Part shown: positions 1-9,831 of the stretch, in pieces | Numbering within the stretch: the first letter of the stretch is position 1 | Layout of the letters: every line of letters begins with the position of its first letter | Source: Pseudomonas anatoliensis | GTDB lineage: Bacteria; Pseudomonadota; Gammaproteobacteria; Pseudomonadales; Pseudomonadaceae | NCBI RefSeq assembly: GCF_017976235.1 | Contig: NZ_JACVHC010000007.1 | Coordinates: 186,001-250,000, forward strand | DNA: 64,000 bases | Reading direction: 5' to 3' | Translations under genes and position numbers: made by a program | Notes under the pieces: model-generated | The model's database searches: none | What the model saw: the letters and a program-made list of their open reading frames with translations, nothing else | What the model was told of the DNA's origin: nothing

Positions 1-2
1 TC

Positions 3-86
3 GACCTGTTGCGGGTGATCCCGGAAGAAGCGAAGGCCAAACGCATCCCGATCAACGGGACGCAAAAACCGGTTCTGCAGCACTGA
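3..86 (+). CDS. C-terminal end of an unidentified protein (partial)
   Basis: The frame is open from the window edge to a TGA and encodes 27 residues ending in QKPVLQH. The codon use (GC-rich third positions) and the intrinsic terminator just downstream support a real gene end. The tail is too short to assign a family. Confidence 0.55.
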   Translation, partial: DLLRVIPEEAKAKRIPINGTQKPVLQH

Positions 87-137
87 TTCACGCGCAGACA
101 CACAAGCGTCTGAACAAGCGTTGAGCCGCTGAACGAA

Positions 138-163
138 GGTCCCGATACGTCGGGGCCTTTTTT
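138..163 (+). terminator. Rho-independent terminator after the partial gene
   Basis: An 8-bp stem (GGTCCCGA / TCGGGGCC with one wobble pair) and a 4-nt loop are followed directly by six T. It separates the upstream gene from the DUF1266 gene. Confidence 0.85.
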
Positions 164-272
164 GTGCGCGCTGCAAAAGTGTTCGCAACGTTTGCCGCTA
201 TTACCACGGCTCTTTACAATCTGCGCAGTTTTGCCGACCCCATTTCTCGGCGGTCGGCCTGGAGCCTTTTTC

Positions 273-968
273 ATGGATGAGATTCAACAGCGTTGGCTGT
301 GCGCCCTGTCTGCACCGATGGCGGCGCTCAATCCTGGAGCCGGGTACGACGATCCGGCTTTCTGCGACGACAACTACATCGATCTTAAAGACAGCTGGGG
401 CATCGACAACCGGCAGCAGTTGTTCGACATGATCGAGCGTATGGCCGATGACGGCCATGCCACGCACCTCGAAGCGGCTTATCGGGCGTGGCAGCGTTGT
501 CTGCCGGGTGAGTGGCAGGCATTGCTTGAGCGCCTCGAACCGCGAGAGCGCATCCTGCATGAGTTTGCCAGTCGCACGTTTGGCAGTTGCGGGCCGGGTG
601 GGATCTTGTCCTGGGACTACGGGCGGATGGGGTTTCTCTTGCGTTGCGCCGTGCGCAACCAGTGGATCGATCTGGTAGAAAGCAATTGGTTGCATGGTCG
701 TCTGGCCGTCAGAGCGCAATACCATTACGGCAGCTGGATGGCTTACTTCAATGGCTTCCTTGTCGGCCGTTCCTTCTGGTGTTGCTTAAGTAAAAGTGAC
801 GATGAGCTGGCGTTTGAACTGGATCGACAAGGGCAGAGTTCGCATAACCTGCTGATTGCCCGTGGGCTCGACCGGAACATCCCGCAGTTCCTCGCGGACT
901 TGCCTTGGCAGATGGCGCTTGATCTGTCGCAACGTCCCGAATCGCTCAAGGAGTTCGACTGGTCATGA
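273..968 (+). CDS. DUF1266 domain protein (YbeU/YbeR-like)
   Basis: This encodes 231 residues. I chose the ATG at 273 because GGAG lies 8 nt upstream; an in-frame ATG at 162 would extend the protein back into the terminator. The segments WGIDNRQQLFDMI, DDGHATH and WDYGRMGFLLRCA fit the DUF1266 family, found in E. coli beside the J-proteins DjlB/DjlC and the Hsp70 HscC. Here the stop overlaps the start of a J-domain gene by 4 nt (ATGA), and hscC faces it, so the E. coli association is preserved. No signal peptide is seen, so a cytoplasmic location is likely. The molecular function of DUF1266 proteins is unknown; a role as client adaptor or substrate of the HscC system is inference from context only. 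Confidence 0.8.
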   Translation: MDEIQQRWLCALSAPMAALNPGAGYDDPAFCDDNYIDLKDSWGIDNRQQLFDMIERMADDGHATHLEAAYRAWQRCLPGEWQALLERLEPRERILHEFASRTFGSCGPGGILSWDYGRMGFLLRCAVRNQWIDLVESNWLHGRLAVRAQYHYGSWMAYFNGFLVGRSFWCCLSKSDDELAFELDRQGQSSHNLLIARGLDRNIPQFLADLPWQMALDLSQRPESLKEFDWS

Positions 969-3670
969 GTTGCTGGATCCGCTTGGGCATCGAGCCCACC
1001 ACCGACGAAACCCTCATTCGCAACGCCTACCGCACACGCCTGCCGGAACATCACCCGGAGACCGATCCCGAAGGTTTTCAGGCGCTGCGCATGGCCTACG
1101 AAAAAGCGCTGCGTCTGGCGCGCGAAGGCGATGAAGAAGAACCCGAAGAATTCGAGGAATACGCAGAGACGGAACAGACAATCATCGAGGTGCCGCAGGC
1201 CTTCGTGGATTTCTGCGAGTTGCTTGACGATCCTCTACGGCGCTTCGACTTTGCAGCGTGGCAGGCGTTTATCCGAGGGCTGGATCAACTGCCGCTCGAG
1301 TCTCTCGATGACCTCAGTTGGGGCTTGTACCATCGGCTGGCTGATGCCGGGCCGCTGTCCTATCGTTGCGCGAACCTGTTGGCCGAGCGCATGGCCTGGG
1401 ACCAGCAGTTGCTGGATCTGTCGTTCGACGACGCAGAGCGTGTCGAAGCATTTCTGCAACGGATCAAGGCGGGTGATCCGTTCGATACGGATCTGATGAG
1501 CGCCTGGTCAGAAGCCGCACAGACCGAATCTTTGTGGTACGCGCGCAGTCTGGATTTCATCTTCGCCCAGCGTCCGCTCGATGAGTTCGCCGACTTTGCC
1601 AGTCGGCACACCTGCCTGCCGTTGCCGAACGATGAAATGTACCTCAAGCGGCTTGTGACGCAGTTCACTCAGGCGGGCATGGGTGGTGCAGGGTGGCTGC
1701 AGTGTTGCGAAGAGCAGCAGGGCAAACATCCTGAGGATGTCGATTGGCTCTACCTGCTCGCCTGTCAAAGCACTCTACTGGGCCTGGACGATCAGGCGTG
1801 GCCGTGCTGGATCCGGCTCTGGCAGGAGCATCGTCATCCGAAGGCTGAAAGCCACTTGATGGCAATGTGCGCAGAACGTCAGCCAGACTTTCTGCCGCTG
1901 CTGATTCAGGCATTTGATCGAGCGCAGGTGTTCAGTGACTGGTCCCGCGAGCTCGACCATGTCAGTCAGCAATATGGCAGCCCTTCACAAAGACCGGAAA
2001 CCCTGGCGCGATGGCTGGGGATTGGCGGCCTCGAACTTCAGGGCCTGGCCAAGGCCTTCGTCGACTGGCGCATGGCCGACGATGAACTGCCGTTGCTGGC
2101 ACTGTTGCTTGGCAACCATGACGACCCAAGGTTGCAGCGCCTCTATCGACATGCCTGGGCACTGCATCGCGGTGACGTGCCGCTGTTACAGCAAATGCTC
2201 GACGAACCGTTTTCGGTGGATGCCCTTGATGCGTTGGTGCTGAGCGGATTCAAGCAACAGGCCGAGCAACATGTGCGTTGGTTGACGCAAGCACCGATCC
2301 CGTTGGCGATGAGTGCCTACACCGATGCGAACGCGGTTTTGCCACAACTGCCCGAAGCCCTGAAAGAAGGTTTTGCGCACAGCCTCTGCCGACTCTGGTT
2401 ACGCAGATTGCGTCCTTACAGTCGCACCGCGCTTGAGCGCATTGCCGAAGATTTCAAACTGAACGATGCGCGCGCCACCCTCGATTTGTCAGAGCTGGCG
2501 CTGCTGCTGCAACTGAGTCAGGGCGATGTAGAGTTGCCGTCGCCGGGGGCGGCTGAGGCGCTGTGGCAATGGCACGCTCAAACGCTGTTTCTGTTGGTGT
2601 TGCTGGGGCAAGCCGAGCGTTGGTTGCCATTGATCGACGTGCGACTGCTGGAGCAACTGCCTTACAACCCGGCCCATCCGCTCAGCCGGTTGCAGCCGTT
2701 GTTGCAGCGCTTGTTGCGTGAACAGGGTAACTGTGAGGGCTTGCTTGGCCTGCTGCAAACGGCGGACCCGGTGCATGCGCTGCTGGCCCGGCAAATGTGC
2801 GGTGTGCAGGAAGCGCTCGCCAGCCTGCGACTGTTGAGCAACGACCGCCTGTTCGAATGCATGCGCAGCGATTTGAGTGCATTTGACGACGATCTGCTGG
2901 GGCGGATGCTGTTGACGGCCGTGCTCTATCACTGCGGATTGTTCGACGCCAAACAGCGGCGCTTCCTGCTCGACAGAATGACCGAAGTCGTCAATCCCCA
3001 GGATTGGTTCGACGGTTTCCGCCACAGTCTGATCAAAGGCGAGCCAACGCGCCCACCACGCGAGGCTCTGGAAGACGAGGGCGTTAACGACATCGATGGG
3101 TTTTACCTGGCGCTCGACGTGCTCAAGGACCTGGTGCTTTACGGCAATGCCGGCGTGCCGCGCCAGAAAACCCTGGTGCGCCTGCAACGCGCCAAGGACG
3201 ATACGCAGAACGGGCTCGGTTTACGGTTTGCCTTCAGCGCATTGCTGTCGTGGTCGGAGCGCTTGTTGTTGGCCAAGGCCGACACACGTCCAGTTGCCGC
3301 CACGGCGTTCTGGCGTCTGGGCACACGGCTGGGGCGTGAGGCATTTATCGGGCAAGTGATCGGTATCGTGTTGCTGACGCCGCTGCTGGCATTGTTCAGC
3401 GGCTCAATGACTTCGGCCTTCGTTGTGTTGGCCGTGGCGCTGCTGCTGTTGCTCAGCGCCATGCTGCGGCGCCTGCACGACATGGGCCGAGGCGTCGCGA
3501 CCTTTCTGGTGCTCGCGGGGCTGACACCGGTTTTGCCGTTTCTGCCGCTGGTGCTGTTCGGTTTTCCTGGCGAGAAGCTGCCCAATCGCTACGGCGTGCC
3601 ACCGGAGAGTTTCCGTGAGGATCCTTTGTCCGGTGGGTTGCAGGCAGCGTTGCGCCGGCTCATTGGCTAG
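965..3670 (+). CDS. J-domain co-chaperone with C-terminal DUF805-like membrane domain (DjlB/DjlC-like)
   Basis: This encodes 901 residues. Residues 1-55 form a J-domain of the DjlB/DjlC type; the loop motif reads HPETDPEGF, so the usual HPD tripeptide is HPE. Residues of about 60-780 are a long alpha-helical, Leu/Ala/Glu-rich region without a recognisable domain, possibly a helical repeat scaffold. Residues of about 788-885 hold three hydrophobic segments with LRRLHDMGRG and NRYGVPP, which match the DUF805 membrane family. The protein therefore looks membrane-anchored at its C-terminus with the J-domain in the cytosol. It is translationally coupled to the DUF1266 gene and converges on hscC with a 4-nt overlap at the 3' ends. 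The likely role is a dedicated partner of HscC. The HPE variant may alter Hsp70 stimulation. Confidence 0.85.
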   Translation: MSCWIRLGIEPTTDETLIRNAYRTRLPEHHPETDPEGFQALRMAYEKALRLAREGDEEEPEEFEEYAETEQTIIEVPQAFVDFCELLDDPLRRFDFAAWQAFIRGLDQLPLESLDDLSWGLYHRLADAGPLSYRCANLLAERMAWDQQLLDLSFDDAERVEAFLQRIKAGDPFDTDLMSAWSEAAQTESLWYARSLDFIFAQRPLDEFADFASRHTCLPLPNDEMYLKRLVTQFTQAGMGGAGWLQCCEEQQGKHPEDVDWLYLLACQSTLLGLDDQAWPCWIRLWQEHRHPKAESHLMAMCAERQPDFLPLLIQAFDRAQVFSDWSRELDHVSQQYGSPSQRPETLARWLGIGGLELQGLAKAFVDWRMADDELPLLALLLGNHDDPRLQRLYRHAWALHRGDVPLLQQMLDEPFSVDALDALVLSGFKQQAEQHVRWLTQAPIPLAMSAYTDANAVLPQLPEALKEGFAHSLCRLWLRRLRPYSRTALERIAEDFKLNDARATLDLSELALLLQLSQGDVELPSPGAAEALWQWHAQTLFLLVLLGQAERWLPLIDVRLLEQLPYNPAHPLSRLQPLLQRLLREQGNCEGLLGLLQTADPVHALLARQMCGVQEALASLRLLSNDRLFECMRSDLSAFDDDLLGRMLLTAVLYHCGLFDAKQRRFLLDRMTEVVNPQDWFDGFRHSLIKGEPTRPPREALEDEGVNDIDGFYLALDVLKDLVLYGNAGVPRQKTLVRLQRAKDDTQNGLGLRFAFSALLSWSERLLLAKADTRPVAATAFWRLGTRLGREAFIGQVIGIVLLTPLLALFSGSMTSAFVVLAVALLLLLSAMLRRLHDMGRGVATFLVLAGLTPVLPFLPLVLFGFPGEKLPNRYGVPPESFREDPLSGGLQAALRRLIG

Positions 3671-5358
3671 AGGTGCAACTCATCCAGCGCGCTGTTGAGC
3701 TGTGAGCGGTGGCTGGCGATCTCTGACGATTGCTGGCCGCCGAGCACGGTGGTGAAGCTGTGCAGCCATTCGGCAATGCGCTCGCGTTCCGTCCCCAGGC
3801 TCTGCATCCATGCGCGCTCCAGACGTGCCAGCAGCGTGCGGTTGGGTAATGCATCGCGCGGGTGAACCTTGAGCGCGGCGAGCCGCTCATGACTGTTTTG
3901 TCGGGCTTGTTCATCAAGTCCGGTGGGGCTGCGGTCGATGCTGTGACTGTACCGTGCACCTGTTTCCAGCAGGGTGACGTCAACTTCGAGCAAGCCATTG
4001 ATGTCGTAGCTGAAACGCACATCCAGTTGCTGGATGTGCTCGGTGGGCATCAGCGTGACATCGAAAGCGTCGATAAGAATGTTGTCGCGTACCCATGGAC
4101 GTTCGCCCTGATACACCGCAATGCGGATTTTTTCCTGCCGCGGATGCGTCGTGTAATAGCGCTCCACCCGGGACGTTGGAATGATGGTGTTGCGCTCGAT
4201 GATGGGCGAGAAGGCGCCTTCGATCCCCTTGCCGCGCATGGTCTCGATACCCAATGTGTAAGGGCAGACGTCCGTCAGGATCAGCTCTTCCACCGCACCG
4301 TCGCGCGCCTTGCACGCCGCTTGCGTCGCCGCGCCGAGCGCGACAATGGTGTCGGGATCCAGATGACGATAAGGCAGGCGCCCGAACAGCGTGGCGACCA
4401 TCTGCTGCACCGCCGGCATTCGCGTGGCACCGCCCACTAATACCAGGCTGTCGAGATCACGCGGCTTGAGCCGGGCATCGCGCAGGGCTTGTTCGATCGG
4501 TGCGCGCAAACGGCCGAGCAGTGGCTCCCAGATCTTCACCGCAGCGGCTTCATCCAGCGACCATTCAAATGTCTTGTCGGCGTGGCGCCAGCTCAAAAGC
4601 TGCGTGCCTTCACCGAGTTTGCACTTGAGCTGCTCCAGCGCATCACCCAGGCTGGCCATGCCTTGCGCATCGACCATTGACGGGGTCAATTGCCAGGCCT
4701 TGAGGCAGGCCTGCAACAGCGCGGCGGTGAAGTCTTCGCCGCCGAGGAAGTTGTCGCCGGTGGACGCATGCACTTCGATCAGCGGCAGCGCATATTCCAG
4801 CACCGTGACATCGAAGGTGCCGCCGCCCAGATCGAAAATCAGCGTGCGTTCGAACTTCTGCTCATGCAGCCCATAGGCCATGGCGGCAGCGGTCGGCTCG
4901 TTGATCAGGCGCGTCACGGACAAACCAGCCAGCTCGGCGGCAAACAGCGTGCGTTTGCGTTGTTCGTCACTGAAATACGCCGGTACGGAAATCACTGCCT
5001 CGGATACCGGGTGGCCGAGAAAGGCTTCGGCGTCCTGCTTGAGTGAGCCGAGCACCAGTGCCGACAATTCTTCGGGGCTGAATTGACGACTGCCGAGTTC
5101 AATCTGCTTGTCGCTGCCCATGAAACGCTTGAAAGCAGCGGCGCTGCGTTCCGGGTGCGTAGTCAGTCGGGCGCGCGCGGCTTTGCCGACCAGAATCGTG
5201 TCGTCTTCATCGAGGCTGACCACCGATGGAGTCAGCACGTCGCCGAGGGCGTTGGGAATCAACCGGGCCTGACCGTCCTGCCAGACGGCGATAAGACTGT
5301 TGGTGGTGCCAAGGTCGATGCCCAGCAGGGCCGGGCGGGGGAGGGTTGCATCCTGCAT
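3667..5358 (-). CDS. hscC: Hsp70-family chaperone HscC
   Basis: This encodes 563 residues, close to E. coli HscC (about 556) and shorter than DnaK (about 638) because the C-terminal lid is short. The Hsp70 ATPase signatures are clear: GIDLGTTNSLIAVW near residue 15, the second signature around NEPTAAAMAYGL, and IFDLGGGTFDVTVLE. The substrate-binding domain begins at about residue 380. It faces the J-domain/DUF1266 pair and shares 4 nt with the J-domain gene at the 3' end. HscC is a specialised Hsp70 that does not replace DnaK; natural clients are unknown. The 5359-5444 gap upstream should carry its promoter. Confidence 0.95.
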   Translation of the reverse strand: MQDATLPRPALLGIDLGTTNSLIAVWQDGQARLIPNALGDVLTPSVVSLDEDDTILVGKAARARLTTHPERSAAAFKRFMGSDKQIELGSRQFSPEELSALVLGSLKQDAEAFLGHPVSEAVISVPAYFSDEQRKRTLFAAELAGLSVTRLINEPTAAAMAYGLHEQKFERTLIFDLGGGTFDVTVLEYALPLIEVHASTGDNFLGGEDFTAALLQACLKAWQLTPSMVDAQGMASLGDALEQLKCKLGEGTQLLSWRHADKTFEWSLDEAAAVKIWEPLLGRLRAPIEQALRDARLKPRDLDSLVLVGGATRMPAVQQMVATLFGRLPYRHLDPDTIVALGAATQAACKARDGAVEELILTDVCPYTLGIETMRGKGIEGAFSPIIERNTIIPTSRVERYYTTHPRQEKIRIAVYQGERPWVRDNILIDAFDVTLMPTEHIQQLDVRFSYDINGLLEVDVTLLETGARYSHSIDRSPTGLDEQARQNSHERLAALKVHPRDALPNRTLLARLERAWMQSLGTERERIAEWLHSFTTVLGGQQSSEIASHRSQLNSALDELHL

Positions 5359-5444
5359 GATTGATCTCGAAACGGCGCAAAAAACGCGACCCTACAGGTT
5401 GCCGCCAACACTGGCAATTGTTGGCCTGGTGCAAGCTGAGCGCG

Positions 5445-8400
5445 TTATGCCAGCAGCTTTTTCAAGCCCTCCAGCGGCAATGGCCGACTGTGCAGATAAC
5501 CCTGATACAAATGGCAACCCAGGCCCTGCAAAAACGCAAGCTGCTCCGGGGTTTCCACGCCTTCGGCAATCACTTCGAGTTCCAGGCTGCGAGCCATCGC
5601 GACGATGGCGCGGATGATCTCTGCGTTGTTCGGGTCAGTGGTCGCATCGCGGATGAACGACTGGTCGATTTTCAACGTATCAACCGGCAAGCGCTTGAGG
5701 TAAGTCAGCGATGAATAACCGGTACCAAAGTCGTCCATGGCGAAACTCACACCGAGCTTTTTCAGGCGGCGCATCTTGCTGATGGTGTCCTCCAGGTTCT
5801 GGATGACGATGCCTTCGGTGATCTCCAGTTTCAGCAGCGAGCACGGCAGGCCGTGGCTGACCATGCTGTGTTCGATACGCTCGACGAAGTCGTTCTGGCG
5901 GAACTGTCGCGGACTGATGTTGACGCACAAGCTGAAATTGAGCGGGTCGACCAGTTTCAGGGCGATCAATTGTTTGAACGCCGCACAGGCTTCATCGAGT
6001 ATCCATGTGCCGACTTCCAGAATCAGACCGCTGTCTTCCAGAACCTTGATGAACTCGGTCGGTGACTGTGCGCCGAGTTTCGGGTGGTTCCAGCGCACCA
6101 AGGCTTCGGCGCCGATGATGCGGTTGTCCTGCGCGTCGATTTGCGGCTGGAAATGCACCCTGAATTCGCCGCGCGACAGCGCCAGGCGCAAGTCGGTCTC
6201 CATGCGCAGGCGTTCGCTGGCCGCTTTCTGCATGGTGTTGTGATACATCTGCGTGGTGTTGCGCCCGGAATCCTTGGCTCGGTACAGGGCAATGTCGGCA
6301 CGCTTGAGCAGGTCGGTCGGGGTCGAGCCGTGATCCGGAATCAGCGCCACGCCAATGCTCGGTGTCACTTGCAGGCGCTGGCCGTCGAGGAACATCGGCT
6401 CCGACAGCAGTTCACGCAGGGTGTCGGCCAGTTCGCGTACCTGCAAGCTGACTTCATTGCGCGTGCCCTCCAGGCCGCTGAGCAACACCACGAATTCATC
6501 GCCGCCCAGGCGCGCCACCGTATCCTCCATGCGCACGCTGGCTTCGAGCCGCGCCGTGATGATCTTCAGCACCGTGTCACCGACCGGATGGCCGAGTGAA
6601 TCATTGATGTGCTTGAAGTGATCGAGATCGAGAAACAGCAAGGCGCCGCGCAGGTTGTGGCGTTTGAGCAGGGCGATCTGCTGGCTCAGCCGATCCATCA
6701 ACAACGCACGGTTGGGCAGGTTGGTCAGCGGATCGTGGTAAGCCAAATGACGGATTTGCGCTTCAGCGTTTTTCAACAGACTGACGTCTCGTGCGGTCAG
6801 CAGCAGGCAAGCCGTTTCATTCAGGGTGATCGGCTCCACCGAGACTTCCACCGTGAGGATTTCCCCGCGCTTGTTGCGCCCGAGCATTTCCTGGTGGTGC
6901 ACGCGGCCCTTGATCTGCAGTTCGGCGAGCAGGGCCGAACGCTGTTTTTCCTCGGCCCAGATACCGACCTGATGCACGGTTTTGCCCACCACTTCATCGG
7001 CGCGATAGCCGGTGAGGCGACAGAAACCGTCGTTGACCTCCAGATAGCGGCCGGTGTCGCGCTCGGTGATGGTGATGGCGTCGGGGCTGGAGTGAAACGC
7101 CTTGGCGAACTTCTCTTCGCTGGCCTTGAGCGCGGCTTCCGAGCGTTGCTGCTGGGTGATGTCGCGCAATGTGGTGACGATGCACGGTTGATCGCCGACG
7201 CTGATCTGCCGACTGGAAATCACGCAGGTCAACGACTGGCCGTCCTTGTGCTGGACGATGATCGCGACGTTGCTCAGGCCTTGTTCGCGGATCACCCGTT
7301 CGATGCGTTGCAGACTTTTCGCCGACGCGTCCCACAGGCCGATGTCTTCGGCGGTGCGGCCGATTACGTCGGCGGCGCTCCAGCCAAAGGTCTGGGTGAA
7401 ACTGTTGTTGATTTCGATGAACTCGCCGCTGTCCTGACGGGTGACGCAGATCGGGTCGGGGCTGACCTGGAACAGCGTGGCGAATTTCTCTTCCGAGGCC
7501 ACCAGACGTTGTTCGCGTTCGACCTGATCGGTGATGTCGAGCAAAGTGCCGGCCATGCGCAACGGCGCGCCATTGTCGTCGCGATAGAGGCGGGCGCGAC
7601 TTTCCAGATAACGTGAGCTGCCGTCCGGCAATTGCACGCGATACGTCAGTTGGTAATTGCCCGCAGGGCCTTCGCGCAGACTGCGATAGGCGTCGCGCAT
7701 GCTGTCGCGCTCCTCGCCGGGCACACCTTCGAAAAACTCATCGAAGGATTCATGGAAGGGTTTCGGGTCGAGTCCGTGCAATTGCGCGGCGCGCGCCGAG
7801 CCATAGAGCATGCCGCTGGGAATGTGCCAGTCCCAGGTGCCGAGCTGGGCTGAGTCCAGTGCCAGGTCGAGGCGTTCCTGACTGTCTTTCAAGGCGTGTT
7901 CCGCAGCTTTGCGCTCGGTGGTGTCGAGGAACGTGCTCAGCAGATAAGGCTGGCCTTCAAGTTCGACCTTTTGCGCGCTGAGGATGCCGTCATGGATCTG
8001 CCCGTTGCTGGCGCGAAACTGCACTTCCATGCTGATCAATTCGCCCTTGGCCTTGGTCTTCTTGACCAGTTCGCCGCGCTGCTCAGGGTTTACCCACAAG
8101 CCCAGTTCCAGGGTGGTGCGGCCAATCGCGCTTTGCACCGGCCAGCCGAACAGGCTTTCGAAATACTGGTTGGCTTCGCTGATCAGGCCGTCTTCCTGGC
8201 GGGTCAGCAGGACCATGTTCGGGCACAGATGAAACAGCGTGGCGAAACGTTTCTCCGAACTGCTCAGGGCTTGTTCGCGTTGCCGCTGGTGGGTGATTTC
8301 GCGAATCACCCCGATCATTCGGGGGCGGCCGTTTTTGTCTGGCAGCAGGCTGCCGTTGATCTCCAGCCAATGCAGGCTGCCGTCGGGCCAGCGGATGCGG

Positions 8401-8753
8401 TGATGCATCGCCTGTTCCAGCGGGGCGCCGGCAATCACCGCGTGGAAGGCACGGACGGTTTTCGCCCGGTCTTCGGGCGGCAGCAAGTCGAGGTATTCGA
8501 GATCTGCCGGCAGCGGCTGGCGCGGATCGAAGCCGAACAATGCCTGCGTGCCCCGTGACCAACTGATCTGACCGCGCTCGATGTCCCAATACCAGGCGCC
8601 GAGCCGTGCGCCGTTGAGCGCTGCGAGCAATTGCGGCGCGCTCTCCCAGCTCTGCTCGGAATGTCGCGGGTCAATCGCTTGAATGCGCGGCATCGGCGGA
8701 ATTCGGTCAACAGATTTCGGCATCGTTAACAGGCCTTGAGCGGGTGGTGGCAT
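5445..8753 (-). CDS. Multi-PAS GGDEF-EAL sensor protein (c-di-GMP turnover)
   Basis: This encodes 1102 residues without an obvious signal peptide or membrane segment. About five consecutive PAS/PAC modules fill residues 40-670 (repeated patterns such as SSEKFATLFQ, FEINNSF/LEVNDGF and ITQQQRSE). A diguanylate cyclase domain follows with an intact GGDEF near residue 747, preceded five residues earlier by RMED, an RxxD product-inhibition site. The phosphodiesterase domain has an intact EALVRW near residue 881. Both catalytic motifs look complete, so the protein could make or break c-di-GMP depending on PAS input. Several in-frame Met codons sit within the first 25 residues, so the exact start is uncertain. 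It is a single-gene unit with no cognate partner nearby. Confidence 0.92.
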   Translation of the reverse strand: MPPPAQGLLTMPKSVDRIPPMPRIQAIDPRHSEQSWESAPQLLAALNGARLGAWYWDIERGQISWSRGTQALFGFDPRQPLPADLEYLDLLPPEDRAKTVRAFHAVIAGAPLEQAMHHRIRWPDGSLHWLEINGSLLPDKNGRPRMIGVIREITHQRQREQALSSSEKRFATLFHLCPNMVLLTRQEDGLISEANQYFESLFGWPVQSAIGRTTLELGLWVNPEQRGELVKKTKAKGELISMEVQFRASNGQIHDGILSAQKVELEGQPYLLSTFLDTTERKAAEHALKDSQERLDLALDSAQLGTWDWHIPSGMLYGSARAAQLHGLDPKPFHESFDEFFEGVPGEERDSMRDAYRSLREGPAGNYQLTYRVQLPDGSSRYLESRARLYRDDNGAPLRMAGTLLDITDQVEREQRLVASEEKFATLFQVSPDPICVTRQDSGEFIEINNSFTQTFGWSAADVIGRTAEDIGLWDASAKSLQRIERVIREQGLSNVAIIVQHKDGQSLTCVISSRQISVGDQPCIVTTLRDITQQQRSEAALKASEEKFAKAFHSSPDAITITERDTGRYLEVNDGFCRLTGYRADEVVGKTVHQVGIWAEEKQRSALLAELQIKGRVHHQEMLGRNKRGEILTVEVSVEPITLNETACLLLTARDVSLLKNAEAQIRHLAYHDPLTNLPNRALLMDRLSQQIALLKRHNLRGALLFLDLDHFKHINDSLGHPVGDTVLKIITARLEASVRMEDTVARLGGDEFVVLLSGLEGTRNEVSLQVRELADTLRELLSEPMFLDGQRLQVTPSIGVALIPDHGSTPTDLLKRADIALYRAKDSGRNTTQMYHNTMQKAASERLRMETDLRLALSRGEFRVHFQPQIDAQDNRIIGAEALVRWNHPKLGAQSPTEFIKVLEDSGLILEVGTWILDEACAAFKQLIALKLVDPLNFSLCVNISPRQFRQNDFVERIEHSMVSHGLPCSLLKLEITEGIVIQNLEDTISKMRRLKKLGVSFAMDDFGTGYSSLTYLKRLPVDTLKIDQSFIRDATTDPNNAEIIRAIVAMARSLELEVIAEGVETPEQLAFLQGLGCHLYQGYLHSRPLPLEGLKKLLA

Positions 8754-8792
8754 TTAGGCACAGAGACAGCGGCACTATAGGATTAGCACAAG

Positions 8793-9683
8793 TTAGCCCT
8801 GAGTCCCTGGCAGATCGATTTGTGCATCCAGCAAGGTCATAAACGCTCTTGCTGCATTCGATAGCGTCCGTTCGGTGTGCACGATATAGCCTAGCTGGCG
8901 ACTGAGCTGTATGCCCGGCAATGCGATGCTTGCCACCTGTTCATCAAGCATGGTGCGCGGAAGTACGCTCCACGCCAGGCCGATGGAGACCATCATCTTG
9001 ATGGTTTCCAGATAGTTGGTGCTCATCGCGATGTTCGGCGTCAGCCCTTGGGCCTCGAACAAACGTTGGACAATATGGTGTGTGAATGTGTTGCCGCCGG
9101 GGAAAACCGCCGGATGGCCGGCAATGTCCGCCAGACTGACGGCGCCGTTGCTGATCAGCGAATGCTCCGGGGCGACCACGAAATCCAGCGGGTCATCCCA
9201 CACCGGCGTGGCTTTGACCAGCGTGTGCGGCTCGGGGGCAAGGGTGATGACCGCCAGTTCTGCACGGCCGTGGAGTATTTCTTCGTAGGCCACTTCCGAA
9301 TCGAGAAACTGAATATCCAGCGCGACCTGGGGGTAGCAGCGGGTGAACTCCCTTAATAGCGGCGGCAAGCGGTGCAGGCCAATGTGGTGACTGGTGGCCA
9401 ATGTGAGACGGCCGCTGACTTCGCCGGTCAGGTTGGTTAGTGCGCGGCGGGTGTCGTCCAGCACATTGAGAATCTGATAAGCGCGCGGCAGCAGGGCGCG
9501 GCCGGCCTCGGTCAGGCCGACTTCGCGCCCCAGTCGATCGAACAGGCGCACCTTGAGTTGCTGCTCCAGACCGGCGATACGCTTGCTGATAGCCGGTTGC
9601 GTCAGGTGCAGCCGCTCACCGGCGCCGGAGAAACTGCCGGTCTCGGCGATGGCGATAAAAGCATTGAGGTTAGCCAGATCCAT
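8793..9683 (-). CDS. LysR-family transcriptional regulator
   Basis: This encodes 296 residues from the ATG at 9683, which has GGAA 7 nt upstream and gives the usual LysR N-terminus MDLANLNAFIAIAETGSFS; an in-frame ATG 10 codons earlier is less likely. A winged HTH occupies residues 1-60 (LHLTQPAISKRIAGLEQQL). The rest is a substrate-binding LysR effector domain. It is transcribed divergently from leuC over a short AT-rich gap, the classical arrangement for a regulator of the adjacent operon. Control of leuCD in response to a leucine-pathway intermediate is inference; the effector is not deducible. Confidence 0.9.
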   Translation of the reverse strand: MDLANLNAFIAIAETGSFSGAGERLHLTQPAISKRIAGLEQQLKVRLFDRLGREVGLTEAGRALLPRAYQILNVLDDTRRALTNLTGEVSGRLTLATSHHIGLHRLPPLLREFTRCYPQVALDIQFLDSEVAYEEILHGRAELAVITLAPEPHTLVKATPVWDDPLDFVVAPEHSLISNGAVSLADIAGHPAVFPGGNTFTHHIVQRLFEAQGLTPNIAMSTNYLETIKMMVSIGLAWSVLPRTMLDEQVASIALPGIQLSRQLGYIVHTERTLSNAARAFMTLLDAQIDLPGTQG

Positions 9684-9831
9684 GGTGGTATTCCAGTTGG
9701 TTATCCAAAGCATAAAAAATATGAATTTGAGTTATTTAATCTAACCCCATAGGATCGACCTCACAAGCCAAAGGGTTATTGAATCTCTCAAATACCCAGG
9801 GCATAGAAACAAGCTGATGAGGAACCGTCTG
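9684..9831. promoter_or_regulatory. Divergent LysR/leuC control region
   Basis: This 148-bp gap lies between two divergent genes. Positions of about 9700-9745 are markedly AT-rich and contain a run of A/T-flanked half-sites compatible with LysR binding. I cannot fix a single T-N11-A box. A good Shine-Dalgarno (TGAGGA, 9818-9823) lies 8 nt before leuC. No leucine-rich leader peptide is visible, so classical attenuation is unlikely. Confidence 0.45.
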
